DNA of 30,315 nucleotides from DASRSE01 sp035656655 (GTDB lineage: Bacteria > Planctomycetota > Planctomycetia > Pirellulales > DASRSE01): assembly GCA_035656655.1 (NCBI GenBank), contig DASRSE010000018.1, forward strand, positions 1 through 30,315, written 5' to 3'. Each line of letters opens with the position of its first letter. Position 1 is the stretch's first letter. Below the pieces are notes generated by a model that made no database searches, had not been told where the DNA came from, and saw nothing but the letters and a program-made list of their open reading frames with translations. Both the position numbers and the translations under genes were made by a program. Positions 22,759 to 30,315 of the stretch are shown here, one piece after another.

Positions 22759-24225
22759 TTACTGGGCGGCCGCGGCCAGCCGCTTCGCTTGTTCTTCGAC
22801 TTGGTCGATGGAGCCGACGTACATGAATGCATCTTCGGGCAGGTGATCCCATTTGCCGTCGGCAATTTCTTCGAAGGAGCGAATCGTTTCGGTCAGCGGC
22901 GTGATTTCGCCCGACTTGCCAGTGAAGACTTCGGCCACCAAGAACGGCTGCGACAGAAACCGCTCCATGCGGCGCGCCCGCACCACCACCAGCTTGTCCT
23001 CTTCGCTCAGTTCGTCGACGCCGAGAATCGCGATGATGTCCTGCAATTCGCGATATCGCTGGAGGGTTCGCTGAACGCGGCGCGCGATGTTGTAGTGCCG
23101 CTCGCCCACGTATTGCGGATCGAGAATCCGGCTCGAAGAAGCCAGCGGATCGACGGCCGGGTAAATCCCCTTTTCGGAAATCGACCGCTCCAAATAGATG
23201 AACGCGTCGAGCTGGCCGAAGGCCGTGGCCGGGGCGGGGTCGGTCGGGTCGTCGGCCGGAACATAAACCGCTTGGACGGACGTGATCGCCCCTTTGCTCG
23301 TCGAGGCAATTCGCTCTTGCAGCGCGCCCATCTCCGTCGCCAAGGTCGGCTGATAGCCGACCGCGGATGGCATCCGGCCCAAAAGGGCGGAGACTTCCGA
23401 ACCGGCTTGCGAAAAGCGGAAAATGTTATCGATAAACAGCAGCGTGTCGACCCCGGTCGTATCGCGGAAATATTCCGCCATCGTCAAGGCGGAAAGGGCG
23501 ACGCGGAGCCGGGCTCCGGGGGGCTCATTCATCTGCCCGAAGACCATGCAGGTTTGCTCAATGACTTTGCGGCCCGTCTTGCCGATTTCGGCTTCTTGCA
23601 TTTCACGCCACAGGTCGGTCCCTTCGCGGGTTCGCTCGCCGACCCCGGCAAACACCGACGAGCCGCCGTGGGCGCTGGCGACGCGAGCAATGAGTTCTTG
23701 GAGGATGACCGTTTTGCCCAGCCCGGCCCCGCCGAACAGTCCGGCCTTGCCGCCGCGGACGAACGGCGTGAGCAAGTCGATGACCTTGATGCCGGTCTCG
23801 AACAGTTGGGTCTTGGTTGACAGATCGGTAATGGTCGGGGCGGCGCGATGGATCGGCCAACGTTCCTTGGTGCTGACCGGGCCGGCGTTGTCGATCGGGT
23901 CGCCCAGCAGATTGAACACGCGCCCCAGAGTTTCCGGGCCCACCGGAACGCTCAGCGGCGCGCCGGTGTCGATGACGTCTTGGCCGCGGACCATGCCGTC
24001 GGTGCTGGCCAATGCGACGCAACGGACACGCCCGCCGCCTAAGTGCTGTTGCACTTCGCCGGTCAAATCCAGCTTCACCCCCTTGCGGTTGCTGGTGATC
24101 TTGACCGCGTTGTAAATCGCCGGAAGGCGATCTTCCGGAAAGGCGACGTCGAACGTCGAACCGATGACTTGCGTCACGTGGCCGATATTGGTTTGGCTGG
24201 GCTTGGTCTGCGTGGCGGTGGGCAT
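22759..24225 (-). CDS. atpD: ATP synthase F1 beta subunit
   Basis: A 488-residue catalytic beta subunit. The Walker A motif is GGAGLGKT (165-172), with Leu where Val is common; the Walker B strand is TLLFIDNIFRFSQAGSEVSALLGRMPSAVGYQPTL in part. The GERTREGTDLWREM and STSKGAITSVQAVYVPADD stretches are typical, as is the C-terminal EDKLVVVRARRMERFLSQPF region. A short disordered N-terminal extension (MPTATQTKPSQTN) precedes the barrel. It lies 73 bases downstream of atpG and is well preserved, so the enzyme should be active. Confidence 0.98.
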   Translation of the reverse strand: MPTATQTKPSQTNIGHVTQVIGSTFDVAFPEDRLPAIYNAVKITSNRKGVKLDLTGEVQQHLGGGRVRCVALASTDGMVRGQDVIDTGAPLSVPVGPETLGRVFNLLGDPIDNAGPVSTKERWPIHRAAPTITDLSTKTQLFETGIKVIDLLTPFVRGGKAGLFGGAGLGKTVILQELIARVASAHGGSSVFAGVGERTREGTDLWREMQEAEIGKTGRKVIEQTCMVFGQMNEPPGARLRVALSALTMAEYFRDTTGVDTLLFIDNIFRFSQAGSEVSALLGRMPSAVGYQPTLATEMGALQERIASTSKGAITSVQAVYVPADDPTDPAPATAFGQLDAFIYLERSISEKGIYPAVDPLASSSRILDPQYVGERHYNIARRVQRTLQRYRELQDIIAILGVDELSEEDKLVVVRARRMERFLSQPFLVAEVFTGKSGEITPLTETIRSFEEIADGKWDHLPEDAFMYVGSIDQVEEQAKRLAAAAQ

Positions 24226-24298
24226 GATGCGTGCTTAGGCTTCAGGATGAGTTCGCGGCCGGGTCGACCGGCGAGAAAAAAACTGCGGCGCGGCGGCG

Positions 24299-25177
24299 TT
24301 AGCCTTTCAAGGCCTCGACGCCGCCCAGGATTTCCATGATTTCGCCCGTAATCTGCGACTGCCGGGCACGGTTGTAGTTGCGGGTCAAATGCTTGATCAA
24401 CTTGTCGGCGTTTTCGGTCGCCGATTTCATCGCCATCCGCCGCGCGATCTGCTCACTCACCGCCGAATCAAGAAAGCACTTGAAGAGCTTGATCTTGAAG
24501 CTGGCGGGAACGACTTCTTCCAAGATCGATTCGGCCGAAGGCAGAAATTCGTATTCCGTCTGCGCGCCCTCGGTTTTGGGCTCCGCGCCGGACAGATTGC
24601 TCAGCGGCAGCAGCGTCTCGACCACGGCGACTTGGCGGCCGGCGCTTTCAAACTTCATGTACGCCACGTCGAGCCGGTCGAGCGTCCCCGCAAGGTACGA
24701 CTCGAGGTAGCGATTGGCCAGCAACTCGACTTCGTCAAAGCGGGGCTTGTCCTCGAAATGGGTGTAGGTCACGGCCATGGGAATCTGGCGAAACTTGAAA
24801 TTCGCGATGCCGCGTTTGCCCGACATTTCCACCGCGACGGCCGGCACGGTCGCTTGGAGCTCGTGGTAGCGTGGCACGGCTTGGCGGATGATGTTGCCGT
24901 TGTAGCCGCCGCACAAGCCGCGATTGGCGGTCAGGACAAGCAGAATCGCCGACTTCGTTTCTTCGCGTGGTTCCAAGAGGGGATGCGAAACCTTGAGGCC
25001 GGCATTCGCCAAATTGCTGACCAGTCGGGACATTCGCCGCGTGTAGGCGGTCGCGGCGCTGGCTCGATCCATCGCCTTCTTGAATCGCGCAGTTGCGATC
25101 AACTCCATCGTCCGCGTAATCTTGCGGATATTCCGGATGGACTTGCGGCGTTTATCGAGGGCGCGGGCCTTAGCCAT
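24299..25177 (-). CDS. atpG: ATP synthase F1 gamma subunit
   Basis: A 292-residue gamma subunit, the rotating shaft. The N-terminal helix (MAKARALDKRRKSIRNIRKI then TRTMELIATARFKKA) and the C-terminal helix (RMAMKSATENADKLIKHLTRNYNRARQSQITGEI in part) are the antiparallel coiled coil that enters the alpha-beta ring. The central Rossmann-like domain includes ILLVLTANRGLCGGYN. The C-terminal helix motif is highly conserved. It starts 48 bases after atpA. No ribosome binding site is clear, so coupled translation may be used. Confidence 0.97.
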   Translation of the reverse strand: MAKARALDKRRKSIRNIRKITRTMELIATARFKKAMDRASAATAYTRRMSRLVSNLANAGLKVSHPLLEPREETKSAILLVLTANRGLCGGYNGNIIRQAVPRYHELQATVPAVAVEMSGKRGIANFKFRQIPMAVTYTHFEDKPRFDEVELLANRYLESYLAGTLDRLDVAYMKFESAGRQVAVVETLLPLSNLSGAEPKTEGAQTEYEFLPSAESILEEVVPASFKIKLFKCFLDSAVSEQIARRMAMKSATENADKLIKHLTRNYNRARQSQITGEIMEILGGVEALKG

Positions 25178-25225
25178 GGAACGGGGAAGTCGAGTGCTCG
25201 GTCGGCGTGGCGCGAAACCAGCCGG

Positions 25226-26773
25226 TTAAGCCTTGACCGTCTTAGGGGTGGAGGAGCTCGAGACTGAAAACTGCTTTTGGAACGTCGAGATGGCGGACTC
25301 CAATTCCTTGATTGAATCGTCGGAGAGAGCCTTGGTATCGGCAATCTTCTTGCGCACTTCGCCCTTTTGCGCCTTCATGTACTGAATGAATTCTTTTTCC
25401 CAACGCGCGACGTCCGAACGAGGAACCGCGTCCAAATAGCCCGAATTGCCTGCGAAGATCACCATCACCTGATCGATCACGTCGAGCGGTTGATATTGTC
25501 CTTGCTTCAGCAACTCGATCATGCGATAGCCGCGGTCCAGTTTTTTTTGCGTCGCCGCATCGAGATCGGTGCCGAGTTGAGCGAACGCCTCCAACTCGCG
25601 GAAGGCAGCCAAGGCCAAGCGCAAGCCGCCCGCCACTCGCTTGTGTTTCATGGCCTTGATCTGGGCAGCCCCGCCGACGCGCGAGACCGAGATGCCGACA
25701 TTCATGGCGGGCCGCTGTCCGGCGAAGAACAAGTCCGGCTGCAAGTAGATTTGGCCGTCGGTAATGGAGATGACATTCGTCGGAATGTAGGCCGAGACTT
25801 CGCCCTCCAGCGTTTCGATGATCGGCAGCGCCGTCAGCGATCCGCCGCCGAGCTCGTCGCTCAGCTTGGAAGAACGTTCGAGCAAGCGACTGTGGCAATA
25901 AAACACGTCGCCCGGATAAGCCTCGCGGCCCGGCGGCCGGCGCATCAAGAGCGACAACTGGCGATAGGCGACCGCCTGCTTCGAGAGATCGTCGTAGACG
26001 ATCAGGGCGTGCTCGCCCTTGTACATGAAGTATTCCGCCATCGCCGTGCCGGCATAGGGCGCGATGTACTGCAACGGAGCCGGCGCGCTGGCCCCGGCCA
26101 TGATCACGGTCGTATAGTCCATCGCGCCGGCGGCGCGCAATGCTTCGATCGTGTTGGCCACGGTCGATTCTTTTTGTCCGACGGCGACATAGAAACACTT
26201 CACATTGGAATTCTTTTGATTGATGATCGCGTCGATTCCAATGGCGGTCTTCCCCGTCTTGCGGTCGCCGATGATCAATTCGCGCTGGCCTCGTCCGATC
26301 GGCGTCATCGAGTCGATCGCCTTGATGCCGGTTTGCATCGGCTCGGCGACCGGCTGCCGCTGGGCCACGCCGGGCGCCATCGTTTCGACCGGGCGGCGAT
26401 CTTTCGTGGCGATGGGGCCTTTGCCGTCGAGCGGATTGCCGAGCGGATCGACGACGCGGCCGACCATGGCGTCGCCGACCGGGACGCTCAGCAGTTGGCC
26501 GGTGCTCTTGACCTCGTCCCCCTCTTCAATCTGTAGATAATCACCGAGAATGATGACGCCGACCGAGCTTTCCTCCAGGTTGAAAGCGAGCCCGGTGATG
26601 CCGTTGGGAAACTCGACCATTTCGCCGGACATCACGTCCGACAGGCCGTAGACGCGCGCAATGCCATCCCCCACCTCGAGCACGCGGCCGACTTCTCGGA
26701 CGTCGATCTGAGATTGAAACTGCTCAACTTCCTGTTGTATTACGGAAGCGATCTCGTCGGCTTTGAATTTCAT
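25226..26773 (-). CDS. atpA: ATP synthase F1 alpha subunit
   Basis: A 515-residue regulatory alpha subunit. The Walker A motif is GDRKTGKT (169-176), the alpha signature RVVDPLGNPLDGKGP is present, and the arginine finger lies in VGISVSRVGGAAQ. The DELSE-like region and C-terminal helical bundle (LEAFAQLGTDLDAATQKKLDRG in part) match the family. An AGGAG site lies five bases before the ATG. The start codon sits within the end of atpH, so the two coding regions overlap by 50 bases. Length and motifs are normal. Confidence 0.98.
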   Translation of the reverse strand: MKFKADEIASVIQQEVEQFQSQIDVREVGRVLEVGDGIARVYGLSDVMSGEMVEFPNGITGLAFNLEESSVGVIILGDYLQIEEGDEVKSTGQLLSVPVGDAMVGRVVDPLGNPLDGKGPIATKDRRPVETMAPGVAQRQPVAEPMQTGIKAIDSMTPIGRGQRELIIGDRKTGKTAIGIDAIINQKNSNVKCFYVAVGQKESTVANTIEALRAAGAMDYTTVIMAGASAPAPLQYIAPYAGTAMAEYFMYKGEHALIVYDDLSKQAVAYRQLSLLMRRPPGREAYPGDVFYCHSRLLERSSKLSDELGGGSLTALPIIETLEGEVSAYIPTNVISITDGQIYLQPDLFFAGQRPAMNVGISVSRVGGAAQIKAMKHKRVAGGLRLALAAFRELEAFAQLGTDLDAATQKKLDRGYRMIELLKQGQYQPLDVIDQVMVIFAGNSGYLDAVPRSDVARWEKEFIQYMKAQKGEVRKKIADTKALSDDSIKELESAISTFQKQFSVSSSSTPKTVKA

Positions 26774-27407
26774 GGACGCTCCTGTTAATCATCTGCTCGC
26801 GAACGCGTTCTAATTGCATGGCCACGGAGCCATCGTATACCGTGTCGCCGATCCGCAGCACCAAGCCGCCGATCAAGGCCGGATCCACCTTCGAAGTCAA
26901 CACCGGCTCGCCCCCCAGCACGGGTCGGAGCGCGTCGGTGATCTGTTTCGCCAAGGCCGCATCGATCGGGTTGGCCGTCGTCAACTTGACCGGGACCCGT
27001 CCGCGCTCCGCGTCGTACTGCTCGTGCATTGCCGCGCGAATGCCGCGGAGGCAATCGAGCCGGCCGTGGCGGGCGACGACTTTCAAAAAATTCAGCAAGG
27101 TGACGGAGGCTTTCCCCGCCAGACTGCGATCCAACATTTGTTGCTTATCGTCAGCCGAAACGATGGCCGATTCGAGCACGGCCGAAAACTTCGGCAACTG
27201 GCGCAATAATTCGACGAGCGCGTCGAATTCTTCGACCGCGGCGTCAACCGTGCCGCCGGTCTTGGCAACCGTGCCGCCGGTATTGGAAACCGTGCCGCCG
27301 GCTTTAGCGGCCGCCAAATAAGCTTTGGCGTACACCGCCCCAACCTGATGCTCGGACGCACTGAGCGGCAGGTCGGAGGTTTCGGCGTTGTTGGGAGTAT
27401 GATCCAT
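26724..27407 (-). CDS. atpH: ATP synthase delta subunit
   Basis: A 227-residue delta (OSCP-like) subunit linking F1 to the peripheral stalk. The N-terminal helical domain (VGAVYAKAYLAAAKAGG, then VEEFDALVELLRQLPKF) and the family C-terminus (DPALIGGLVLRIGDTVYDGSVAMQLERVR in part) are clear. Between the first two helices lie three seven-residue copies of GGTV(S/A/D), encoded by a 21-base tandem repeat; E. coli delta lacks this and is 177 long. The ATG at 27407 is preferred over a TTG at 27437. The 3' end overlaps atpA by 50 bases. Additional C-terminal residues (HEIQSRRDRFRNTTGS) come from this overlap. Confidence 0.93.
   Translation of the reverse strand: MDHTPNNAETSDLPLSASEHQVGAVYAKAYLAAAKAGGTVSNTGGTVAKTGGTVDAAVEEFDALVELLRQLPKFSAVLESAIVSADDKQQMLDRSLAGKASVTLLNFLKVVARHGRLDCLRGIRAAMHEQYDAERGRVPVKLTTANPIDAALAKQITDALRPVLGGEPVLTSKVDPALIGGLVLRIGDTVYDGSVAMQLERVREQMINRSVHEIQSRRDRFRNTTGS
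27246..27308. repeat. 21-base tandem repeat, three copies, within atpH
   Basis: Units at 27246-27266, 27267-27287 and 27288-27308 share the AACCGTGCCGCCGG core and vary in the last bases. On the coding strand each unit encodes GGTV followed by three variable residues. The period is a multiple of three, so copy-number change keeps the frame. Confidence 0.88.
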
Positions 27408-27521
27408 ATTCGATCCGGGCAACGATGCCTGACTCAACTTAGCGATTGACCCAATTCAGCGACGGACGCAAACGAACCTAACCGAATCAATCCACGGCCA
27501 ACGGAAGCCGCTGGCAAACCG

Positions 27522-28259
27522 CTAGTTGCGGCTAGGCGCGGTTTGAGGAAACTTGGCGACCGCATCTTGAATCAGCTTGGAGTGGTCGGCCGGCGACAAT
27601 TTGGCTTGCACGATCTTGCTCGCCAATTCGACCGCCAGATTCGCGCTCCGCTCGGCCAACTCCTTCAGCGCTTGGTCGCTGGCCAAGGCGATGTCGCGCA
27701 CCGCGCGCTCCTTTTCGGCTTGAGCTCCGGCCTTCGCTTCGGCCAGGATCGACTGCTTTTGCTGCTCGCCGTCGATGCGCGCTTGTTCGACGAGCGCGCG
27801 GACCTGATCCTGGGCTGCATCGAGCCGCCGTTCATACTCGGCCAATAATCCTTGGGCCGCCTTATTCGCTTCTTGCGCGGAGCTGATTTGTTCGGAGATG
27901 CCATGCTCGCGATTATCAAGACCTTGCGAGATGGGCCCCCAGGCGAACTTCGTCAGCACCGCCATTAGCAAGATAAACACGACAAAGGTGTAGAGCGACA
28001 AGTCCCAGCGAATTTCCTCCGGCTTGAGCAGATCCGGTCCGGCATTGGCATGGCCGATGTGCTCGTGTGCGGCCGGTTCGGTCGCCTTCGATTCCGGCGC
28101 GCTCGTCGATTCCGGCGCACTCGTCGATTCCGGCGCACTCGTCGAGGACGCCGGATCGGTCGCCGGACGGGCTACCTCCGAGGCGCGAACGTACACCGCG
28201 CCGCTCAGCCAGAGAACGCAGCACAGCGCCAGCACACAGTTGCTCAGCGGATTGCGCAC
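27522..28259 (-). CDS. atpF: ATP synthase Fo subunit b
   Basis: A 245-residue b subunit of the peripheral stalk, longer than the usual 156-170. It opens with a signal-peptide-like segment (RNPLSNCVLALCCVLWLSGA, possible cleavage near VRA), then a Ser/Thr/Pro/Glu-rich stretch with three STSAPE repeats and a histidine-containing linker. The typical transmembrane helix (LYTFVVFILLMAVLTKFAW) and long charged dimerisation helix follow. The GTG at 28259 is preferred to a TTG at 28280 because an AAAGG site lies before it. The order matches a normal operon. The extended N-terminal half would lie outside the membrane before the b helix. Confidence 0.9.
   Translation of the reverse strand: MRNPLSNCVLALCCVLWLSGAVYVRASEVARPATDPASSTSAPESTSAPESTSAPESKATEPAAHEHIGHANAGPDLLKPEEIRWDLSLYTFVVFILLMAVLTKFAWGPISQGLDNREHGISEQISSAQEANKAAQGLLAEYERRLDAAQDQVRALVEQARIDGEQQKQSILAEAKAGAQAEKERAVRDIALASDQALKELAERSANLAVELASKIVQAKLSPADHSKLIQDAVAKFPQTAPSRN
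28090..28143. repeat. 18-base tandem repeat, three copies, within atpF
   Basis: Units at 28090-28107, 28108-28125 and 28126-28143 share GATTCCGGCGCACTCGTC, the first with one substitution. They encode the repeated six-residue unit STSAPE in the linker of subunit b. Confidence 0.9.
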
Positions 28260-28362
28260 AGTACACCTTTCGAGGAACAAACGAAGTCGCGAAACACAAG
28301 CAAACCATCTCGGCGGCCCGACTCCGATTGCTCGATTCGAACCGCCGCGAATGAACTCGGCC

Positions 28363-28668
28363 TTAGTGCGCCGGCCACGGATTTTGCGTCGAGCAGATGT
28401 AAAGCGCGTAAAACGTGAAACCTTCGATCAACGCGGCGGCGATGATCATCGCGGTTTGAATGTTGGCGGCAATTTCGGGCTGACGCGCCATGCTCTCCAG
28501 CGCGGAGGCGGCCAGCTTGCCGATGCCCAGCGCGGCGCCGAACACGACGAATGCCGCGCCAAAGGCGCCCGAAAATCCAATCAAAGGCGTGCCGTCTGCC
28601 GCCATGGCAGGCGTGGCACAGGCCAAGATCGCGACAAACAAAGCCGCACTACGAACAACATTTTTCAC
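28363..28668 (-). CDS. atpE: ATP synthase Fo subunit c
   Basis: A 101-residue c subunit of the ion-driven rotor ring. The ion-binding carboxylate is Glu82 in AALIEGFTFYAL, the polar loop is RQPE (62-65), and helix 1 has the small-residue face GAFGAAFVVFGAALGIG. A signal-peptide-like N-terminus (VVRSAALFVAILACATPAMA, cleavage after Ala23) precedes it. The residue after Glu82 is Gly rather than Ser/Thr and no Na-site glutamine is seen in helix 1, so proton coupling is likely (inference). GTG 28668 is chosen over a start at 28707: TAGGGAG is seven bases upstream and it leaves a 16-base gap to atpB. Confidence 0.94.
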   Translation of the reverse strand: MKNVVRSAALFVAILACATPAMAADGTPLIGFSGAFGAAFVVFGAALGIGKLAASALESMARQPEIAANIQTAMIIAAALIEGFTFYALYICSTQNPWPAH

Positions 28669-28684
28669 AATACCGCTCCCTAAA

Positions 28685-29617
28685 TTAATGGTGATGGATC
28701 GCCGCACCGATGAAGAGCGCGGACAAGAAAGTAAAAATGTAAGCCTGCAAAAAGGCCACGAACAATTCGAGGAGGCTGAACAACGTCGAGCCCAGGATGC
28801 TAATGATGGCCGTGATCGCCCAGCCGTGGCTGGCGGCCGCCTCGATGGTGAACGCCAATCCGAGCACCGCCAACAAGACCAAGTGGCCCGCCACCATATT
28901 CGCCAAGAGACGAATCGCCAAGACGCCGTTGCGAATCAGCAAGCCAAAGACTTCGATGATGAGGATAAAGGGCCAGAGGAAGATCAGCATGTACCACGGC
29001 AAATCCATGGGGGGCACGAGGTTCTTAAAAAAACCAAACGGGCCAAATTGCCGTACTCCGGACACGAGAATTGTCACAAACGTAATCCCCGCCAGCGCCA
29101 GAGTGACGCTGAACGTCCCGGTCGGCGCCCCCAGCCAGGGCAGCATCCCAAACAGATTGCAGGTCAAGATAAAGAAAAACATCGTCCACAGCAGCGGCAA
29201 GAACCGGTCGGCGTCATGCGCGCCAATGGCCGGCCGAGCGACATCATTGCGGATAAAGACGACCATCGACTCGAGCAGATTCCAACCGCGCCCGCGGAGC
29301 ACTTCGCCGCGCCGCACCCGCGCGGCCAATCTGGAAAACATGAAGACCAGGACCGCCGCGATGATCAACTCAATGATCATGAACTTTGAAATCGCGAAGC
29401 CAGACTGGCGCTCGTAGAAATTCTTCAGCGTGCCAAAGGGCTGCGGAATCAGAATCTTGCCCGTGAGGGCGTCGTTGAATTCCGCCAACGTGGCGTGCGG
29501 ATGCGCATCGGTCAAATACTTCGGAACCTGATCCAGGCTCGTCCGGTGCGAACGCCAAAAGGTGCGCGGGACATCAAAGTAATAACTATCCTTGATGTGC
29601 AGAATGGAATCGGCCAT
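28685..29617 (-). CDS. atpB: ATP synthase Fo subunit a
   Basis: A 310-residue a subunit, the proton channel stator. The essential arginine is Arg236 in GVLAIRLLANMVAGH. Typical helices include MIIELIIAAVLVFMFSRL, WTMFFFILTCNLFGMLPWLG, and the C-terminal LFVAFLQAYIFTFLSALFIG. The first about 75 residues are a hydrophilic extension longer than in E. coli (271 in total there), as is usual in planctomycetes and some other phyla. The protein ends in three histidines. It begins three bases after the preceding gene and lies 16 bases before atpE. Confidence 0.96.
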   Translation of the reverse strand: MADSILHIKDSYYFDVPRTFWRSHRTSLDQVPKYLTDAHPHATLAEFNDALTGKILIPQPFGTLKNFYERQSGFAISKFMIIELIIAAVLVFMFSRLAARVRRGEVLRGRGWNLLESMVVFIRNDVARPAIGAHDADRFLPLLWTMFFFILTCNLFGMLPWLGAPTGTFSVTLALAGITFVTILVSGVRQFGPFGFFKNLVPPMDLPWYMLIFLWPFILIIEVFGLLIRNGVLAIRLLANMVAGHLVLLAVLGLAFTIEAAASHGWAITAIISILGSTLFSLLELFVAFLQAYIFTFLSALFIGAAIHHH

Positions 29618-29620
29618 GAC

Positions 29621-30058
29621 TCAGGACACCTCTTTCGGAAGCGGGTTTTGGCGAGCCAGACCCAGCACCAAAGGGGTTTCCACCAGCAGCGTCACGAAGT
29701 AGAGCGCGAGCATCATCGGAAACACTCCGCCGGCCGCCAAGGGGCTTCCACGTTGCGTCAAAACCGTTCCGACAACCAGCGGCAAACCCATTCGAAAGAC
29801 CATGCCCGCCAAGATCGCCAGCAAAGCTCGATTCGGTCCCTTGGCAAAGGAGGCCACCAGCAGCGCGAGAATCGATCCGCTCCAGCAGACCAGCGCGGCG
29901 ACGCCGGCGGCCTGCCAGCCGATCGCGCCATGCGCCGAGCCGAGCCACAATCCCAGCAGCGGCGCGGCCAGCACAATTACGCCGGTGAGGTAGAGACTAT
30001 TTCGCAGCAGCAGCTTGCCAGGTGAAGCAAGCCCACGATTGCGGTCGTCACGATTCAT
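29621..30058 (-). CDS. atpI: AtpI-like membrane protein of the ATP synthase operon
   Basis: A 145-residue protein with about four transmembrane helices (LTGVIVLAAPLLGLWLG, GVAALVCWSGSILALLVASF, ALLAILAGMVFRMGLPLVVG, GGVFPMMLALYFVTLLVET) in the place of atpI, between atpZ and atpB. AtpI proteins assist assembly of the c ring or Mg handling but are poorly conserved in sequence, so the name rests on position and topology. The ATG at 30058 overlaps the end of atpZ by 11 bases, suggesting translational coupling; the frame open to 30145 is inside atpZ. atpB follows after three bases. Confidence 0.7.
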   Translation of the reverse strand: MNRDDRNRGLASPGKLLLRNSLYLTGVIVLAAPLLGLWLGSAHGAIGWQAAGVAALVCWSGSILALLVASFAKGPNRALLAILAGMVFRMGLPLVVGTVLTQRGSPLAAGGVFPMMLALYFVTLLVETPLVLGLARQNPLPKEVS

Positions 30059-30314
30059 CGGAAGAAGGAGATTCAGAAGAGGAGCGGTTTTCGGGCGTGT
30101 GGGGGCGCTTAGAATTGCTGGAATGGTTTGAAGCGTCCGCGCCAATCTTTTGTTTGCCCAGCAGTGTCAAATGCCAAATCGCGATACTGATTCCGAGCGC
30201 GAAGCCTGTCAGCGAAATAAAGCCTGTGCCAAACTTCTTATCGAGCCAACCCCCCATTACGCCGGGCAGAACCATCTCCAGCGCGATGGCAATGATTCGC
30301 GAGACCCATTCCAT
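30048..30314 (-). CDS. atpZ: AtpZ/AtpQ-like small membrane protein
   Basis: An 88-residue protein with two hydrophobic segments (IIAIALEMVLPGVMGGWL and FISLTGFALGISIAIWHLTLL) separated by the short loop DKKFGTG, the pattern of AtpZ-like proteins at the head of atp operons. The tail is Ser/Glu/Pro-rich and hydrophilic. AtpZ is thought to help Mg/Ca transport or complex assembly together with AtpI. The ATG is one base from the window edge, so an earlier start outside cannot be excluded. It overlaps the atpI-like gene. Confidence 0.72.
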   Translation of the reverse strand: MEWVSRIIAIALEMVLPGVMGGWLDKKFGTGFISLTGFALGISIAIWHLTLLGKQKIGADASNHSSNSKRPHTPENRSSSESPSSDES

Positions 30315-30315
30315 C

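Overview
The window looks like a chromosomal segment of a planctomycete, probably of the Pirellulales. The evidence is GC-rich DNA, frequent TTG and GTG starts with weak ribosome binding sites, a type III glutamine synthetase, a Tat-exported prenyltransferase-repeat protein, a secreted FG-GAP protein and a proline-rich exported protein with a barrel-like C-terminus. The lineage is an inference from gene content, since there is no rRNA marker. No integrase, transposase, CRISPR array, tRNA or rRNA was found. Almost every gene is chromosomal core.

Layout. (1) 222-3410, plus strand: hpf, ptsN, ptsH, ptsI, a ribosome-hibernation factor followed by a minimal phosphotransferase relay with no sugar permease nearby. 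(2) 3454-6289, plus: a DUF2344 protein, RNase E/G with a hairpin-rich leader, and rplU, closed by an intrinsic terminator at 6300-6334. (3) 6579-7577, minus: a CFA-synthase-like methyltransferase, preceded on its 3' side by an inverted-repeat element. (4) 8059-10233, plus: glnN with a structured leader and a strong terminator. (5) 10498-11571: a Tat-exported prenyltransferase-repeat protein. (6) 11741-14525, plus: ribE, rsmA, a 78-residue unknown protein and a YceH-family protein. (7) 14526-15353: a gene-free island of nested repeats. (8) 15354-20332: a vWA-like lipoprotein (minus), an FG-GAP protein and a barrel-like envelope protein (plus). (9) 20731-22080: hflX, with a triplicated 24-bp repeat in its leader. 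(10) 22142-30314, minus: a complete F1Fo ATP synthase operon in the order atpZ, atpI, atpB, atpE, atpF, atpH, atpA, atpG, atpD, atpC.

Functionally the window joins translation and RNA housekeeping (HPF, RNase E/G, L21, RsmA, HflX), nitrogen and PTS regulation (IIANtr, HPr, EI, GlnN), riboflavin synthesis, envelope proteins and energy conversion. I do not see a clear new multi-gene system such as a defence island or biosynthetic cluster. The most unusual signals are outside or at the edges of genes: the nested repeat island (14577-15271), the hflX leader (20570-20743), the RNase E/G leader (4114-4163), and triplicated short repeats that also expand two ATP synthase stalk subunits. Both AtpE and AtpF carry signal-peptide-like N-termini.
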